From: JAJEAD01 sp965221555
GTDB lineage: Bacteria; Pseudomonadota; Gammaproteobacteria; HK1
Direction of reading: 5' to 3'
Assembly: GCA_965221555.1 (NCBI GenBank)
Contig: OZ244895.1
Location: forward strand, 558,001-622,000
DNA length: 64,000 nucleotides
Shown: positions 34,894 through 44,321 of the stretch, piece after piece
How the letters are laid out: every line of letters starts with the position of its first letter
Numbering within the stretch: the first letter of the stretch is position 1
Position numbers and translations under genes: made by a program
The notes under the pieces: model-generated
Told to the model about the DNA's origin: nothing
Database searches by the model: none
Seen by the model: the letters and a program-made list of their open reading frames with translations, nothing else

Positions 34894-35954
34894 GCGCGCA
34901 TCTCAGTTCCGATCAGAACCTCGAGGATGTGCTCGCGGGTGAGCGAACCGATCACCGCGCCGTTCTCGTCGAGGACCGCGAAAGACCGCGACCCCGCGGC
35001 GACGACCGCCGCCACATCCTGCACCTTGTCGTCCGCGCGCACCTCCCCCGAGGGAGAGTCGACCGGCTCGCGCATGATCGCTCTCACCGAGAGGACTTTG
35101 GCGCGGGGGATCTCTCGGGTGAAGTCGGCCACATACCCGTCCGCGGGACGAGTCACCAGCTCCTCGGGCGTCCCGATCTGGATGATCGCGCCGTCCTTCA
35201 TGATCGCGATGCGGTCGGCGAGCCGGATCGCCTCGTCGAAATCGTGGGTGATGAAGACGATGGTCTTGCGCAACATCGACTGCAGGCGCATGAACTCGTC
35301 CTGCATCTCGCGGCGGATCAGGGGATCGAGCGCGGAGAAGGGCTCGTCGAGGAACCAGACCCAGGGCTCGACCGCGAGCGAGCGCGCGATGCCGACCCGC
35401 TGCTGCTGTCCGCCGGAGAGCTCGCGCGGATAGTAGCGCTCGCGCCCGTGCAGGCCCACGAGCTCGATGACTTCCATCGCGCGCCGTTCGCGGTCCGCGC
35501 GCGCCATGCCCTGAACCTCCAGGGGGAAGGCGACATTGCCGAGCACGTTCAAGTGCGGCAGCAATGCGAAGTGCTGGAAGACCATCCCCATGTTGTGGCG
35601 GCGCAGCTCGATGAGCTTCTTCTCCGGCATCGCGAGGAGGTCTTCGCCGTTGAACAGGATGCGTCCGGCGGTGGGCTCGATCAGGCGCGACATGCAGCGC
35701 ACCAGGGTCGACTTGCCGGAGCCGGAAAGCCCCATGATCACGAAGATCTCGCCCTCGCGCACGCGCAGGGTCGCGTCGCGCACCGCGCCGATCAGTCCGG
35801 CGGCGTGCAGCTTCTCGGGAGTGGCGGCGCCGATGTCGGGACGCTCGGCGAGGAAGCGGGCGGCGCCGTCGCCAAAGAGCTTCCAGACGCCCGCGCACTC
35901 GAGCATGAAGCCCGGCTCGGTCGCGCCGGGGGGCGCGTCGTGATCCGGGGGCAT
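34890..35954 (-). CDS. proV: Glycine betaine/proline ABC transporter ATP-binding protein, C-terminal CBS region
   Basis: About 354 residues from ATG 35954 (ATG 36029 would add 25 residues with no similarity). Walker A GLSGSGKST at about residues 75-83, signature LSGGQQQR, Walker B VWFLDEPFSALD and a C-terminal CBS-like regulatory module (VRAIMREPVDS ... GSLTREHILEVL) as in ProV/OpuAA. CBS domains in this family sense ionic strength. The gene lies between ProX and the fused permease, after a strong hairpin on the ProX side. Confidence 0.92.
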   Translation of the reverse strand: MPPDHDAPPGATEPGFMLECAGVWKLFGDGAARFLAERPDIGAATPEKLHAAGLIGAVRDATLRVREGEIFVIMGLSGSGKSTLVRCMSRLIEPTAGRILFNGEDLLAMPEKKLIELRRHNMGMVFQHFALLPHLNVLGNVAFPLEVQGMARADRERRAMEVIELVGLHGRERYYPRELSGGQQQRVGIARSLAVEPWVWFLDEPFSALDPLIRREMQDEFMRLQSMLRKTIVFITHDFDEAIRLADRIAIMKDGAIIQIGTPEELVTRPADGYVADFTREIPRAKVLSVRAIMREPVDSPSGEVRADDKVQDVAAVVAAGSRSFAVLDENGAVIGSLTREHILEVLIGTEMRA

Positions 35955-36077
35955 TGCGTCGGCTTGCGGCAACCGGGCGGGAGAACGCGGGCCACCGGAA
36001 GGCGGCCCACGCTTCGATCTAAGCACCATGATTCACCGATCCACGCCGCCAGGCCTTGCGGATGCCGGTAAGGAAGA

Positions 36078-36200
36078 GCGAACGCGGGTCAGGGTGAGGG
36101 GCAGTGGTGTTGAACCACGCCCGCGCACCCTGACTCGCGTTCGCCATCGTCCCTGCCGGCAGATGCGCGTCCGCGGCCGCAAACCGGGGAAAGAGGGCGC
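36078..36200 (-). repeat. Repeat family B with a 19-bp stem between proX and proV
   Basis: The arms 36078-36096 and 36126-36144 are complementary over 19 bases with a single mismatch. Inside the loop GGGCAGTGGT (about 36099-36108) can pair with ACCACGCCC. The right arm begins the sequence GACTCGCGTTCGCCATCG...GCCGGCAGATGCGCG that recurs elsewhere (family B). In mRNA it would separate the ProX message from ProV and the permease and could raise ProX yield, like the REP stem after malE. That effect is inferred. Confidence 0.65.
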
Positions 36201-36244
36201 TTACCACCAGGCACAGAGCGTCTGGCGGCCTCGCGCCATTGCGC

Positions 36245-37195
36245 CTACTGCGTCCACTCCATCCAGCGAGCCCGGTTCGCGTCCATCCAGTCCGCGACGA
36301 CCTCGTCGACGCTCCGGCCGTCGAGATCGACCTCACCGACCATCTCGCCCATTTCCTGGTTGGTGATCTTGAAGTTGCGCACCGCCTGGTAGGCTTTCGG
36401 CCACTTCGCCTCGCCGCCCTTCCAGCCGACCTTCTTGATCCAGCCGCGCGGCTTGCCGCAGTCATAGGCCTTGTCGGGATTCATTCCCCATTCCGGATTC
36501 TTGTAGCACTCGTCGGTATAGCGCGGAAAATCGACCCATTCGCCCTCGTACTTGATGGGCGCCCAGTGCGGGGTATAGATCCAGAGCAGGATGGGGGCTT
36601 GTCGCTGCACCGCCGATTCGAGCTCGGCGAAGAGCGCGGCGTCGGTACCGGCGTGCACGACCTCGTAGTCGAGGCCCAGGGCGTCCGCCCGCTCGTCGTC
36701 GTAGCCGCCCCAGGTGACCGGCCCGCCGAGGTAGCGTCCCTTCGGATGGGTCTCGGGCGTGGCGAAGGCTTCCGCGCACCCGTTGAGCGCCGTCCAGTCG
36801 GGCAGACCCGGACACTTTTCCTTCATGTACATCGGATACCACCACTCCTCGATTGCGACCATGCCGGTCTCCCCCAGATCCACCGTCTTGCCGGTGGCGA
36901 GCGAGGCCTCCATCGCATCCTTGCCGGTGGTTTCCCACATCTCCATCGCGACGTGCAGGTCGCCGGCCTCCAGGCCCGCGAACTGCGCGATGTAGTCGGC
37001 CTGTACGTACTCGACGTTGTAGCCCATCTCCTCCAGCACCGCGCCCATGATGTGGGTGGTGATGTACTGGCCGGTCCAGTCGTGGATGGTGAGCTTGATC
37101 GGATCCTTGGACTCCACGGCCACCGCGCTCAGGGGGCCGGTGAGCACCGCCGCACCCAGGACCACCGCCGCGAACCTCGTGATGACTGTCTTCAT
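36245..37195 (-). CDS. proX: Glycine betaine/proline-type substrate-binding protein
   Basis: 316 residues with a Sec signal peptide (MKTVITRFAAVVLGAAVLTG, cleavage near SAVA). The OpuAC-type fold is shown by KLTIHDWTGQYITTHIMGAVLEEMGYNVEYV, HVAMEMWETTG and LLWIYTPHWAPIKYEGE. The tryptophans in these segments probably form the aromatic cage for a quaternary amine such as betaine or choline. AGGAG lies about 9 bases before the ATG. It is first in the operon proX-proV-permease. Confidence 0.93.
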   Translation of the reverse strand: MKTVITRFAAVVLGAAVLTGPLSAVAVESKDPIKLTIHDWTGQYITTHIMGAVLEEMGYNVEYVQADYIAQFAGLEAGDLHVAMEMWETTGKDAMEASLATGKTVDLGETGMVAIEEWWYPMYMKEKCPGLPDWTALNGCAEAFATPETHPKGRYLGGPVTWGGYDDERADALGLDYEVVHAGTDAALFAELESAVQRQAPILLWIYTPHWAPIKYEGEWVDFPRYTDECYKNPEWGMNPDKAYDCGKPRGWIKKVGWKGGEAKWPKAYQAVRNFKITNQEMGEMVGEVDLDGRSVDEVVADWMDANRARWMEWTQ

Positions 37196-37398
37196 TTTGG
37201 TTCTCCTGTTGGAACTCCGATTGCGACATCGGGGGCGGCATGCGCAACCGGCGCTTCGCCGGATGCCGCCGGTCTCCCGCCCGCTCGCCGGTGCGCGGTG
37301 CGATGTTTGCGCCGCGGCCCGGATCACACATGGTAGCCGACAAACCCGATGCGAACGCCAGACTCTCGTGCGGTCCGCAACGTTGCATGCCCTGGCCC

Positions 37399-37660
37399 GG
37401 ATGTCTCACCGATTTTCGGCCGCTTCGGGCCCCAGGATGCCGTGATGGCAGGAAGCACGCACTGAAAGACGCGCAAGCGCGCGCCGGAAACAGGCGAGGC
37501 GCCGGTGGCGCGCAACGGTCGGCGAGCGGGCAAGCCAGGGATGGCTCGCCCTGGCCTGCAGGTGAAGCAGGGACTGCGTAGCGTTGCAGGTAGCCGACAC
37601 TACGTCGAAAGCGGCGCGACGCAGTCCGGCCCGCTTACACGAGCATATTGGCGTCCGCGA
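37399..37660 (-). repeat. Dispersed repeat family A, reverse copy
   Basis: Starts GGATGTCTCACCGATTTTCGG and continues GATGCCGTGATGGCAGG, CGGAAACAGGCGAGGC, GTAGCCGACACTACGTCG and GAGCATATTGGCGTCCGC, the reverse complement of the family order. The far terminal repeat is not recognisable. Together with flanking sequence it accounts for most of the 530-base gap between proX and the lipoprotein gene; no gene is seen in the gap. Confidence 0.75.
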
Positions 37661-37725
37661 GTCGCCCGGCGGCCCTTCTCAGCGCGGCTCGGGCAATGTC
37701 CTCAGGCATCGCGGAGACCCGCGTT

Positions 37726-38220
37726 TCACAGGCGATAGATGATGAGACGCAACGTGGTCTCGACCGGCGGATCGAGCGGCGAGTGGTCGTGGTTGCGAAG
37801 CGCAATCAGCAGCGAATGGGTGCCGTCAGTCACGTCGTCGGGCACGTTGACGACGGCGTTCGGGTCGGCCGACACCAGGAGCGGCTCTCCCCCGGAGGCG
37901 CCGAGGAAGACGTGGTAGTGGCCCGCGCCCGGCACCGCCTCGCTCCCGATGCTCGCGCCGTCGAGAACGAAGCCCTCGACGCTCACCGTGATGCGGATCT
38001 CGTCACCCGGCTGCACCGCGTGGGTCTTGTCGGCCTTGGCTTGCAGGGTGATCGGGGCGCTGCCGCCACTGGCTTCCGACGCGAGCACTTCAGTGGCGCT
38101 GCCGGCGCTGGCGTCCGCGGGCTCCGGGGTGGATTCTCCCTCGCCGCAACCGGCGACCGCGGCCAGCACCGCCGCACCGGCGAGGATGGCGGAGGCGAGC
38201 CTGGAGCGGCCCGGTGGCAT
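37726..38220 (-). CDS. Lipoprotein with DUF4399-like domain
   Basis: 164 residues. A lipoprotein signal ends in the lipobox AAVAGC (cysteine at about residue 25), so the protein should be membrane-anchored in the periplasm. After an acidic, low-complexity linker (about 26-55) comes a beta-rich domain with GAGHYHVFLG, THSLLIALRNHDHSPL and PPVETTLRLII. This histidine-rich layout resembles DUF4399. The conserved histidines suggest metal binding; no function is established. Confidence 0.78.
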   Translation of the reverse strand: MPPGRSRLASAILAGAAVLAAVAGCGEGESTPEPADASAGSATEVLASEASGGSAPITLQAKADKTHAVQPGDEIRITVSVEGFVLDGASIGSEAVPGAGHYHVFLGASGGEPLLVSADPNAVVNVPDDVTDGTHSLLIALRNHDHSPLDPPVETTLRLIIYRL

Positions 38221-38393
38221 GTGCGCCTCCTGTTCCCGTGAGCGAAGATCGACTGCGCGCGACTATAGCAGGGGCCGAGCGCTTTCTTCATCGCAAGCGC
38301 GGCGGCGCCCACGCGCGTTCCCAACCGCGGATCGGTGAAACCGGGCGCTTGGAGACCCCGGCGCCGCTTCGAGGGCCGGGTCTCCTCTCCCCC

Positions 38394-39461
38394 TCAGTCG
38401 ACGGTCCAGGTGTCGCCGGACTCGAGCAGCTCGGCGAGCTCGCCCCGTCCTTCCCGGGTACGGGCCGCCTCGATCTGGTCGTCGACGAGGGCATCGAAGG
38501 TCGGCCGCTCGATGGCTCGCAGCACGCCGATCGCTTCGGGCAGGGCCGGGTACCGCATCCGCGCCAGCAGCGTAGCGAGCGCCGGCTCGGCCGCGGTCTC
38601 GTCATGCACCAGCAGATCCGACCCGCCGGCCGCATCGCGCAGCGGCACGACGCGGGGCTCGAGTCCATCGAGGCGGATGCCCTTGTCGCGCTCGGCGCCG
38701 AAGACAAGTGGCTGCCCGTGCTCGATCTCCACGAGGGTGTCGGAGCGGAGCTTCGGCTCCTTCGCGTATTCGAAGGCCCCGTCGTTGTAGACATTGCAGT
38801 TCTGGTAGATCTCGACGAAGGCGGTGCCTCGGTGCGCGGCGGCACGACGCAGGATCGCCCCGAGGTGCCGGGTGTATGTGTCCACCGAGCGCGCGACGAA
38901 GGTCGCCTCGCTGCCGAGCGCGATCGACAGGGGATGGAGCGGCGCGTCGACCGACCCGTAGGGGGTGCTTCGGGTAACGTGTCCGAGCAGGGAGGTCGGC
39001 GAGTACTGCCCTTTGGTCAGTCCGTAGATGCGGTTGTTGAAGAGCAGGATCTTGATGTCGACGTTGCGCCGCATCGCGTGCATCAGGTGGTTGCCGCCCA
39101 TGCTGAGCGCGTCGCCGTCGCCGGTGATGACCCAGACCTGCAGGTCCCGACACACCGTCTTGAGGCCGGTCGCGATCGCGGGCGCGCGGCCGTGGATGCC
39201 GTGAACGCCATAAGTGTTGAGGTAATAGGGGAAGCGGCCCGCGCAACCGATCCCGGAGACGAACACCAGGTTCTCGGGCGCAACGCCGAGTTCGGGCAGC
39301 ACTTTCTTCATCTGCGCGAGGATCGAGAAGTCGCCGCAGCCCGGACACCAGCGGATCTCCTGGCCGGAGGCGAAGTCGCCCGCGGTGAGCTTTCTCGCGG
39401 GCGGCGGCACCGGCGTGGGGCCACCCCGCGGGGAGCGGGATGCCTTTGCGGACACGTTCAT
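38394..39461 (-). CDS. korB: 2-oxoacid:ferredoxin oxidoreductase subunit beta
   Basis: 355 residues. Thiamine-diphosphate subunit: WCPGCGDF (residues 38-45) and GIGCAGRF carry conserved cysteines near the cofactor and cluster. ITGDGDALSMGGNHLMHA (about 113-130) is the TPP/Mg motif, followed by LLFNNRIYGLTKGQ. It converts a 2-oxoacid such as 2-oxoglutarate plus CoA to acyl-CoA, CO2 and reduced ferredoxin. The ATG overlaps the alpha-subunit stop (ATGA). Substrate assignment to 2-oxoglutarate is by similarity and could also be pyruvate. Confidence 0.93.
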   Translation of the reverse strand: MNVSAKASRSPRGGPTPVPPPARKLTAGDFASGQEIRWCPGCGDFSILAQMKKVLPELGVAPENLVFVSGIGCAGRFPYYLNTYGVHGIHGRAPAIATGLKTVCRDLQVWVITGDGDALSMGGNHLMHAMRRNVDIKILLFNNRIYGLTKGQYSPTSLLGHVTRSTPYGSVDAPLHPLSIALGSEATFVARSVDTYTRHLGAILRRAAAHRGTAFVEIYQNCNVYNDGAFEYAKEPKLRSDTLVEIEHGQPLVFGAERDKGIRLDGLEPRVVPLRDAAGGSDLLVHDETAAEPALATLLARMRYPALPEAIGVLRAIERPTFDALVDDQIEAARTREGRGELAELLESGDTWTVD

Positions 39462-41317
39462 GACAGCATCTCCTCGACCGCCTCGACGATGTCCCCGACC
39501 CAGAAGGGACGTCCACGTATCTTTCCCAGAGACACCACGTCGACGAGATAGCGCGCGCGCAGGATCATGGCGAGCTGCCCGAGATTGAGCTCCGGCACGA
39601 GCACCTTCGCGTAGCGTTCGATCACCTCGCCGGTGTTCGCCGGCAACGGGTTCAGGTGGCGAAGATGCGCGTGCGCGACCGCGCCGCCGCGTGCGCGAAC
39701 CTGCTCCACCGCCTGCCGGCAGGCGCCGAGGGTCCCACCCCAGGAGAGAACGAGCAGGTCGCCGGTCTCGGGACCCGACACCTCGAGATCGGGGACGAGA
39801 TTGACGGCATTGCCGACCTTGCGGGCCCGGAGCTTGACCATGTGCTCGTGATTGTCCGGGTCGTAGCTCACGTTGCCGGTACGGTCCTGCTTCTCGAGAC
39901 TTCCGAGGCGGTGCATGAGACCGGGGGTACCCGGCAATGCCCACGGGCGCGCGAGCCACTCGTCCCGGGCGTAGGGCGCAAAGGGCTCGCTTCCGTCGCC
40001 GGCCGCGGGATGGGAGATGGCGATGGGGTCGAGGTCCGCGGTGTCGGGAATCCGCCAGGGCTCGGCGCCATTGGCGATGAACGCGTCGGAGAGAACCATC
40101 ACCGGCGTCATCAGCCGGGTCGCGATGCGCCACGCCTCGATGACGATGTCGAAGCAGTCCGTGGGCCCGCTCGCCGCGAGCACCGGAAGCGGAGCCTCTC
40201 CGCTGCGCCCGTACATGGCCTGGAGGAGATCCGACTGCTCGGGCTTGGTCGGAAGCCCGGTGCTCGGTCCGCCGCGCTGAATGCCGATCACGAGCAAGGG
40301 CAGCTCCATCATCACCGCGAGTCCGATCGCCTCGGTCTTGAGTGCGATGCCGGGTCCGCTCGACGCGGTCGCGCCCATCGCGCCACCGAAAGCGGCGCCG
40401 ATCGCCGAGGTCGCCGCCGCGATCTCGTCCTCGGCCTGGAAGGTGCGCACCCCGAAACGCTTGTGCCGGCTGAGCTCGTGGAGGATGTCGCTCGCGGGGG
40501 TGATGGGGTAGGAGGCGTAGAAGAGGGACTTCCCCGAGAGCTCGGCGGCGGCGATGAGGCCGAAGGCGAGCGCCTGGTTGCCGGTGATGTTGCGATAGCG
40601 CCCGGGCGCGAGCGCGGCCGGAGGCACGTGGTAGCTGCGGGCGAGCGACTCGCTCGTCTCGCCGAAGTTCCAGCCCGCGTGCAGGGCCTTCTGGTCCGCG
40701 TCACGCACCTCGGGCTGATCGCGGAAGCGCTTTCGCAGCCAGCGCCGGGTCGGTTCGAGATCGCGCCCGTAGAGCCAGTAGACGAGGCCCATCGCGAAGA
40801 AGTTCCGGCATCGCGTGGCCAGCTTGCGACCCACGCCGGCCCCTTCGACCGCCTCGCGGGTAAGGGAGGTGAGAGGGACGCGGATGACCTGGAAATCCTC
40901 CAGAGTGCCGTCCTCGAGGGGGTTCGACTCGACATGGGCGAGCTTCAGGCCCTTCGCATCGAATGCGTCTTCGTCGGCGACGAGGGTGCCCTGGGGCCGG
41001 AGGAAGCGCAGGTTCTGCACGAGGGCGGCGGGGTTCATCACGACGAGGACATCGACCAGGTCCCCCGGGGTGTAGATGTCGCGCGAAGCGAAGTGGACCT
41101 GGAATCCCGACACCCCCGCGAGCGTCCCCTTCGGCGCCCGGATCTCGGCCGGAAAGTCGGGAAATGTCGCTACGTCATTGCCCGCGAGCGCGGAGGCGCC
41201 GGTGAGCTGGGTGCCCGCGAGCTGCATGCCGTCGCCGGAATCCCCGGCGAAGCGCACGACCACGGAGTCGAGCTCTTCGACGGGCTTCGCACTGACGGGG
41301 ATGGAGCGGTGATTCAT
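39458..41317 (-). CDS. korA: 2-oxoacid:ferredoxin oxidoreductase subunit alpha (fused gamma-alpha)
   Basis: 619 residues joining an N-terminal gamma domain (about 10-190: VVRFAGDSGDGMQLAGTQLT, FPAEIRAPKGT) to an alpha pyrimidine-binding domain. The latter shows NQALAFGLIAAAELSGKSLFYASYPITPASDILHEL and ATSAIGAAFGGAMGATASSGPGI. This gamma-alpha fusion is the form found in aerobic bacteria. It is encoded first in the korA-korB pair with a four-base overlap. Works with KorB and a ferredoxin in carbon metabolism. Confidence 0.93.
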   Translation of the reverse strand: MNHRSIPVSAKPVEELDSVVVRFAGDSGDGMQLAGTQLTGASALAGNDVATFPDFPAEIRAPKGTLAGVSGFQVHFASRDIYTPGDLVDVLVVMNPAALVQNLRFLRPQGTLVADEDAFDAKGLKLAHVESNPLEDGTLEDFQVIRVPLTSLTREAVEGAGVGRKLATRCRNFFAMGLVYWLYGRDLEPTRRWLRKRFRDQPEVRDADQKALHAGWNFGETSESLARSYHVPPAALAPGRYRNITGNQALAFGLIAAAELSGKSLFYASYPITPASDILHELSRHKRFGVRTFQAEDEIAAATSAIGAAFGGAMGATASSGPGIALKTEAIGLAVMMELPLLVIGIQRGGPSTGLPTKPEQSDLLQAMYGRSGEAPLPVLAASGPTDCFDIVIEAWRIATRLMTPVMVLSDAFIANGAEPWRIPDTADLDPIAISHPAAGDGSEPFAPYARDEWLARPWALPGTPGLMHRLGSLEKQDRTGNVSYDPDNHEHMVKLRARKVGNAVNLVPDLEVSGPETGDLLVLSWGGTLGACRQAVEQVRARGGAVAHAHLRHLNPLPANTGEVIERYAKVLVPELNLGQLAMILRARYLVDVVSLGKIRGRPFWVGDIVEAVEEMLS

Positions 41318-41531
41318 CGGGCGTGGCTGGCCATGCGGCTCCCCCCCGAGCGGGCGTGTACCTGGAGACCCCGAGGTACGCACCCTAACCGCGGATCAGT
41401 GGAGCATGCGTCTTGCACTCGACGGAACGTGGGACCTTGGTGCGAAAGGCTGTACCTTGGCGTAGCGAACGTCAACCCGTAATCACCACAGGGCCACGCC
41501 GCGCGGGTGCGCGGCCCCCTTGGCCCTGACC

Positions 41532-41735
41532 CGGATGATTCACCAATTTTCTGCCGCGGACGCCAATCTGCTCGCGTAGACGGGCCTGCCTGCGTCGCGC
41601 CGCTTGCGACGCAGTCTCGGCTACCTGCAACGCTCCGCAGTCCTTGGGCCAAAGCTCTCCGGCCGGGCAGGCCATCCCTGGCTTGCCCGCTCGCCGGGAC
41701 CGCGACCGCGAACAGATTGGCGCCCGCGTGGAAAA
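41532..41735. repeat. Dispersed repeat family A, palindromic rearranged copy
   Basis: Begins GGATGATTCACCAATTTTC and GGACGCCAATCTGCTCGCG. Its other end, CGCGAACAGATTGGCGCCCGC, is an inverted copy of the same left-end block rather than the normal right end. The copy therefore looks like two half-elements joined head to head. It fills about half of the 467-base gap between korA and the dehalogenase gene; no gene is seen in that gap. Confidence 0.7.
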
Positions 41736-41784
41736 GCTGCTGAGATCTTGTGGCAAGCATCTACCGCAACGGAACGCGAACCCC

Positions 41785-42519
41785 ATGGCGAGACTGACCG
41801 ACTACCGCGTCCTCACCTTCGACTGTTACGGCACCCTCATCGACTGGGAGTGCGGCATCTGGGACGCATTGCAGCCCCTCCTGATGCGGGGCGGGCGCTC
41901 GGACCCGACCCGGGACGCGGCCCTGCGCGCGTTCGCGAAGTTCGAGACTCGAAACGAGAGCGATACGCCCGGCCTGCGCTACCCAGAGCTGCTCGCACGC
42001 GTGCACCGGGACATCGCGGAGGATTTCGGCATCGAGACCGACGACGCGCTCGATGAGGCATTCGGCGCTTCGGTGCCTCTGTGGCCCGCCTTTCCCGACA
42101 GCGCCGACGCTCTGCGGATCCTCAAACGGCACTACAAGCTCGTGATCCTCTCGAACGTGCATCGTGACGGTTTCGCGGCATCCGGGCGCAAGCTCGGCGT
42201 CAAGTTCGATGCGGTCTGCACCGCCGAGGACATCGGCTCCTACAAGCCGGCCGATGCGAACTTCGAGTACCTGCTCGCGCACCTCGAGACGGAGCTCGCA
42301 ATGAACGCGTCGGACATCCTGCACACCGCGCAGAGCCTGCACCACGACCACGTACCGGCCAGACGCTTCGGACTTGCCAATGCCTGGATCGACCGGCAGC
42401 GGCTCTCCGAAGGCGGAAGCTGGGGAGCGACGGAAACGGTGATCGAGATTCCGAAGACCGACTTCGTCTTCTTCTCGCTGGCCGAAATGGCTGAAGCGGT
42501 ACAAGCCGACGCGGGGTGA
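41785..42519 (+). CDS. Haloacid dehalogenase type II / HAD-superfamily hydrolase
   Basis: 244 residues. The HAD nucleophile motif is LTFDCYGTLIDWE (D13), then motif II in VILSNVHRDG. Motif III/IV segments are AEDIGSYKPADANFEY and the later ILHTAQSLHHDHVPARRFGLANAWIDR, the latter typical of L-2-haloacid dehalogenases. The CxGTL variant (CYGTL) instead of DxDGTL is characteristic of the type II dehalogenase group. Whether it removes halogens or phosphate is not settled by sequence. It is followed by ispH in a different frame. Confidence 0.88.
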   Translation: MARLTDYRVLTFDCYGTLIDWECGIWDALQPLLMRGGRSDPTRDAALRAFAKFETRNESDTPGLRYPELLARVHRDIAEDFGIETDDALDEAFGASVPLWPAFPDSADALRILKRHYKLVILSNVHRDGFAASGRKLGVKFDAVCTAEDIGSYKPADANFEYLLAHLETELAMNASDILHTAQSLHHDHVPARRFGLANAWIDRQRLSEGGSWGATETVIEIPKTDFVFFSLAEMAEAVQADAG

Positions 42520-42728
42520 TCGGAGCGCCCGACGCCGGGATCGAAGTATTCGCCGATATTCCCTTCGCCCTCGCGGGTCGAGCGGCGCTTCACTGCGTGT
42601 GTGGCCTCCCCCGCGCGGCGGGGGACATCTGTAACCGCGGAGTCGGGCACCGTGAACCGGGGCGCGATGTGCGGCATAGTGGGCGGCAGTTGCGCGTCCG
42701 GACCCATACGGGTCTCGGGAGGACTCGG

Positions 42729-43706
42729 TTGGCAAAACGCCCGTTGCAGATCATCCTGGCAAAGCCCCGGGGCTTTTGCGCCGGCGTGGTCAGGGCCATC
42801 GATGTCGTCGAGCGCGCGCTCGAAATCTACGGCCCGCCGGTCTACGTCCGGCACGAGATCGTGCACAACAAGCATGTGGTGAATGATCTGCGTGCCAAGG
42901 GCGCCCGTTTCGTCGAGGACGTCGCGGATATCCCCCGGGGTGCGGTCACCGTGTTCAGCGCGCACGGCGTTTCCCGAAAAGTGGAAGACGATGCCGGCGA
43001 ACGCGGTCTGGAGGTGATCGACGCGACCTGCCCGCTGGTGAGCAAGGTGCACAACGAGGCGAAGCGCTATGCGCGAAGGGGTCTGGAAGTCGTTCTGATC
43101 GGTCACGCCGGCCACCCGGAGGTGGAGGGAACGATGGGCCAGGTGCCCGGCAGGGTTCACCTGATATCGAGCGTGGCCGATGTGGCCGCGCTACGCCCCG
43201 CCGATCCGGCAGAACTCTCCTACGTGACTCAGACCACGCTCAGCGTCGACGATACCCGCGAGATCATCAGCGCGCTCAAGAGGCGTTTCCCCGATATCCG
43301 GGGCCCAGACGTGAAGGACATCTGCTACGCGACGCAGAATCGGCAGAGCGCGGTGCGCCGCCTGGCTTCCCGATGCGATCTGATTCTGGTGATCGGCGCC
43401 CACTACAGCTCGAACTCGATGCGCTTGCGCGAGATCGGTGAAGAAGCGGGAATCAGGAGCCACCTCATTGCGGATGCCGGCGCTCTGCGCCATGAATGGC
43501 TCGAGGGAGTGCGAACGCTCGGCATCACCGCCGGCGCGTCCGCGCCGGAAAAGCTCGTCCAGGACCTGCTCGAGGGTCTCGGCGAGATCTGCGAGGTGAC
43601 CGTTTCGGACCTGGAAGGCATCGAGGAGAACGTCACATTCAGGCTGCCGCACGCGCTGCAGCGCACCGAGCGACACACTGCTGACGGGCGCGCGACGAGA
43701 CCATAG
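42729..43706 (+). CDS. ispH: 4-hydroxy-3-methylbut-2-enyl diphosphate reductase
   Basis: 325 residues from a TTG start at 42729, chosen because GGGAGG lies 6 bases before it and the family begins with LQIILAKPRGFCAGV. Conserved cysteines for the 4Fe-4S cluster are in PRGFCAGV (C17), DATCPLVSKVH and DICYATQNRQ. HEIVHNKHVV, SAHGV and SNSMRL complete the active-site set. It catalyses the last step of the methylerythritol phosphate isoprenoid pathway. It is an essential core gene sitting alone among accessory genes; rpsT/fkpB-type neighbours seen in E. coli are absent. Confidence 0.95.
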   Translation: MAKRPLQIILAKPRGFCAGVVRAIDVVERALEIYGPPVYVRHEIVHNKHVVNDLRAKGARFVEDVADIPRGAVTVFSAHGVSRKVEDDAGERGLEVIDATCPLVSKVHNEAKRYARRGLEVVLIGHAGHPEVEGTMGQVPGRVHLISSVADVAALRPADPAELSYVTQTTLSVDDTREIISALKRRFPDIRGPDVKDICYATQNRQSAVRRLASRCDLILVIGAHYSSNSMRLREIGEEAGIRSHLIADAGALRHEWLEGVRTLGITAGASAPEKLVQDLLEGLGEICEVTVSDLEGIEENVTFRLPHALQRTERHTADGRATRP

Positions 43707-43856
43707 AAGTTCCGCCGGACGACTTCCGACAACGCCGGAGCGGCGCCAGGGCGCGGAGCCCGGCTCGTCGGCCGGCAGTCGGGCGGCGCCGATGAGACTC
43801 GCCGGGGCGCTCTCCCGCGGTGTCGCCTCGATAGCGTTGCCGGCGCCGGCCGCCCG

Positions 43857-44321
43857 TCAGAAACCGATGACGCCGCCGTGAAACTCCATGAGGTAGACCA
43901 TGGTATCAGCGTATCGGATGTGCTCGCGCCCCGAGAACCCCGCGATATCGCCATCGACGCGGTTGTCGTAGCTCCACTGCCCGTACAGATAGTTGCGAGG
44001 TCCGCGCATGAGATGATCCGGATCGGGATCCCCGAGGACCCGGCGCTGAAACGCATAGATGTCGTCGCTCGAGGGTTCGTCGGCGAGGATCCGCGCGTGA
44101 TAGCTCATCATCCAGACGACCCGCCCGTCGCGCCACACGAGTTCCTGTCCACCGTAGGGGTTGGTGCCGGCGTAACGATCGACATAGGCCCATGCGTCAC
44201 GTCGCCAGGCGTTCTGGGAGGTACCGTCCCGGTTCTCGTCCCCGTCGGGGATGGCGTAGGTCTCGCGCCGGGCCTGCGCCAGAAAGCCGACCAGGTCGGC
44301 GAGTTCAATGGTTTGCGACAT
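43857..44321 (-). CDS. DUF5680-domain protein
   Basis: 154 residues. The core WAYVDRYAGTNPYGGQELVWRDGRVVWMMSYHAR matches the DUF5680 pattern (YxDxYxGxxxxxGQExVWxxGxPVWxMNY). This is followed by FQRRVLGDPDPD and an aromatic-rich C-terminus. No biochemical role is known. The start at 44321 (MSQTIEL) overlaps the end of the upstream deacetylase gene by 17 bases, so the two are co-translated. Confidence 0.75.
   Translation of the reverse strand: MSQTIELADLVGFLAQARRETYAIPDGDENRDGTSQNAWRRDAWAYVDRYAGTNPYGGQELVWRDGRVVWMMSYHARILADEPSSDDIYAFQRRVLGDPDPDHLMRGPRNYLYGQWSYDNRVDGDIAGFSGREHIRYADTMVYLMEFHGGVIGF

Noticed and set aside
33220..35433. A 737-codon plus-strand open frame, rich in His/Arg/Asp
   Set aside because: Antisense shadow of the betaine permease and ATPase genes; the His/Arg/Gln-rich sequence mirrors codons of the real genes.
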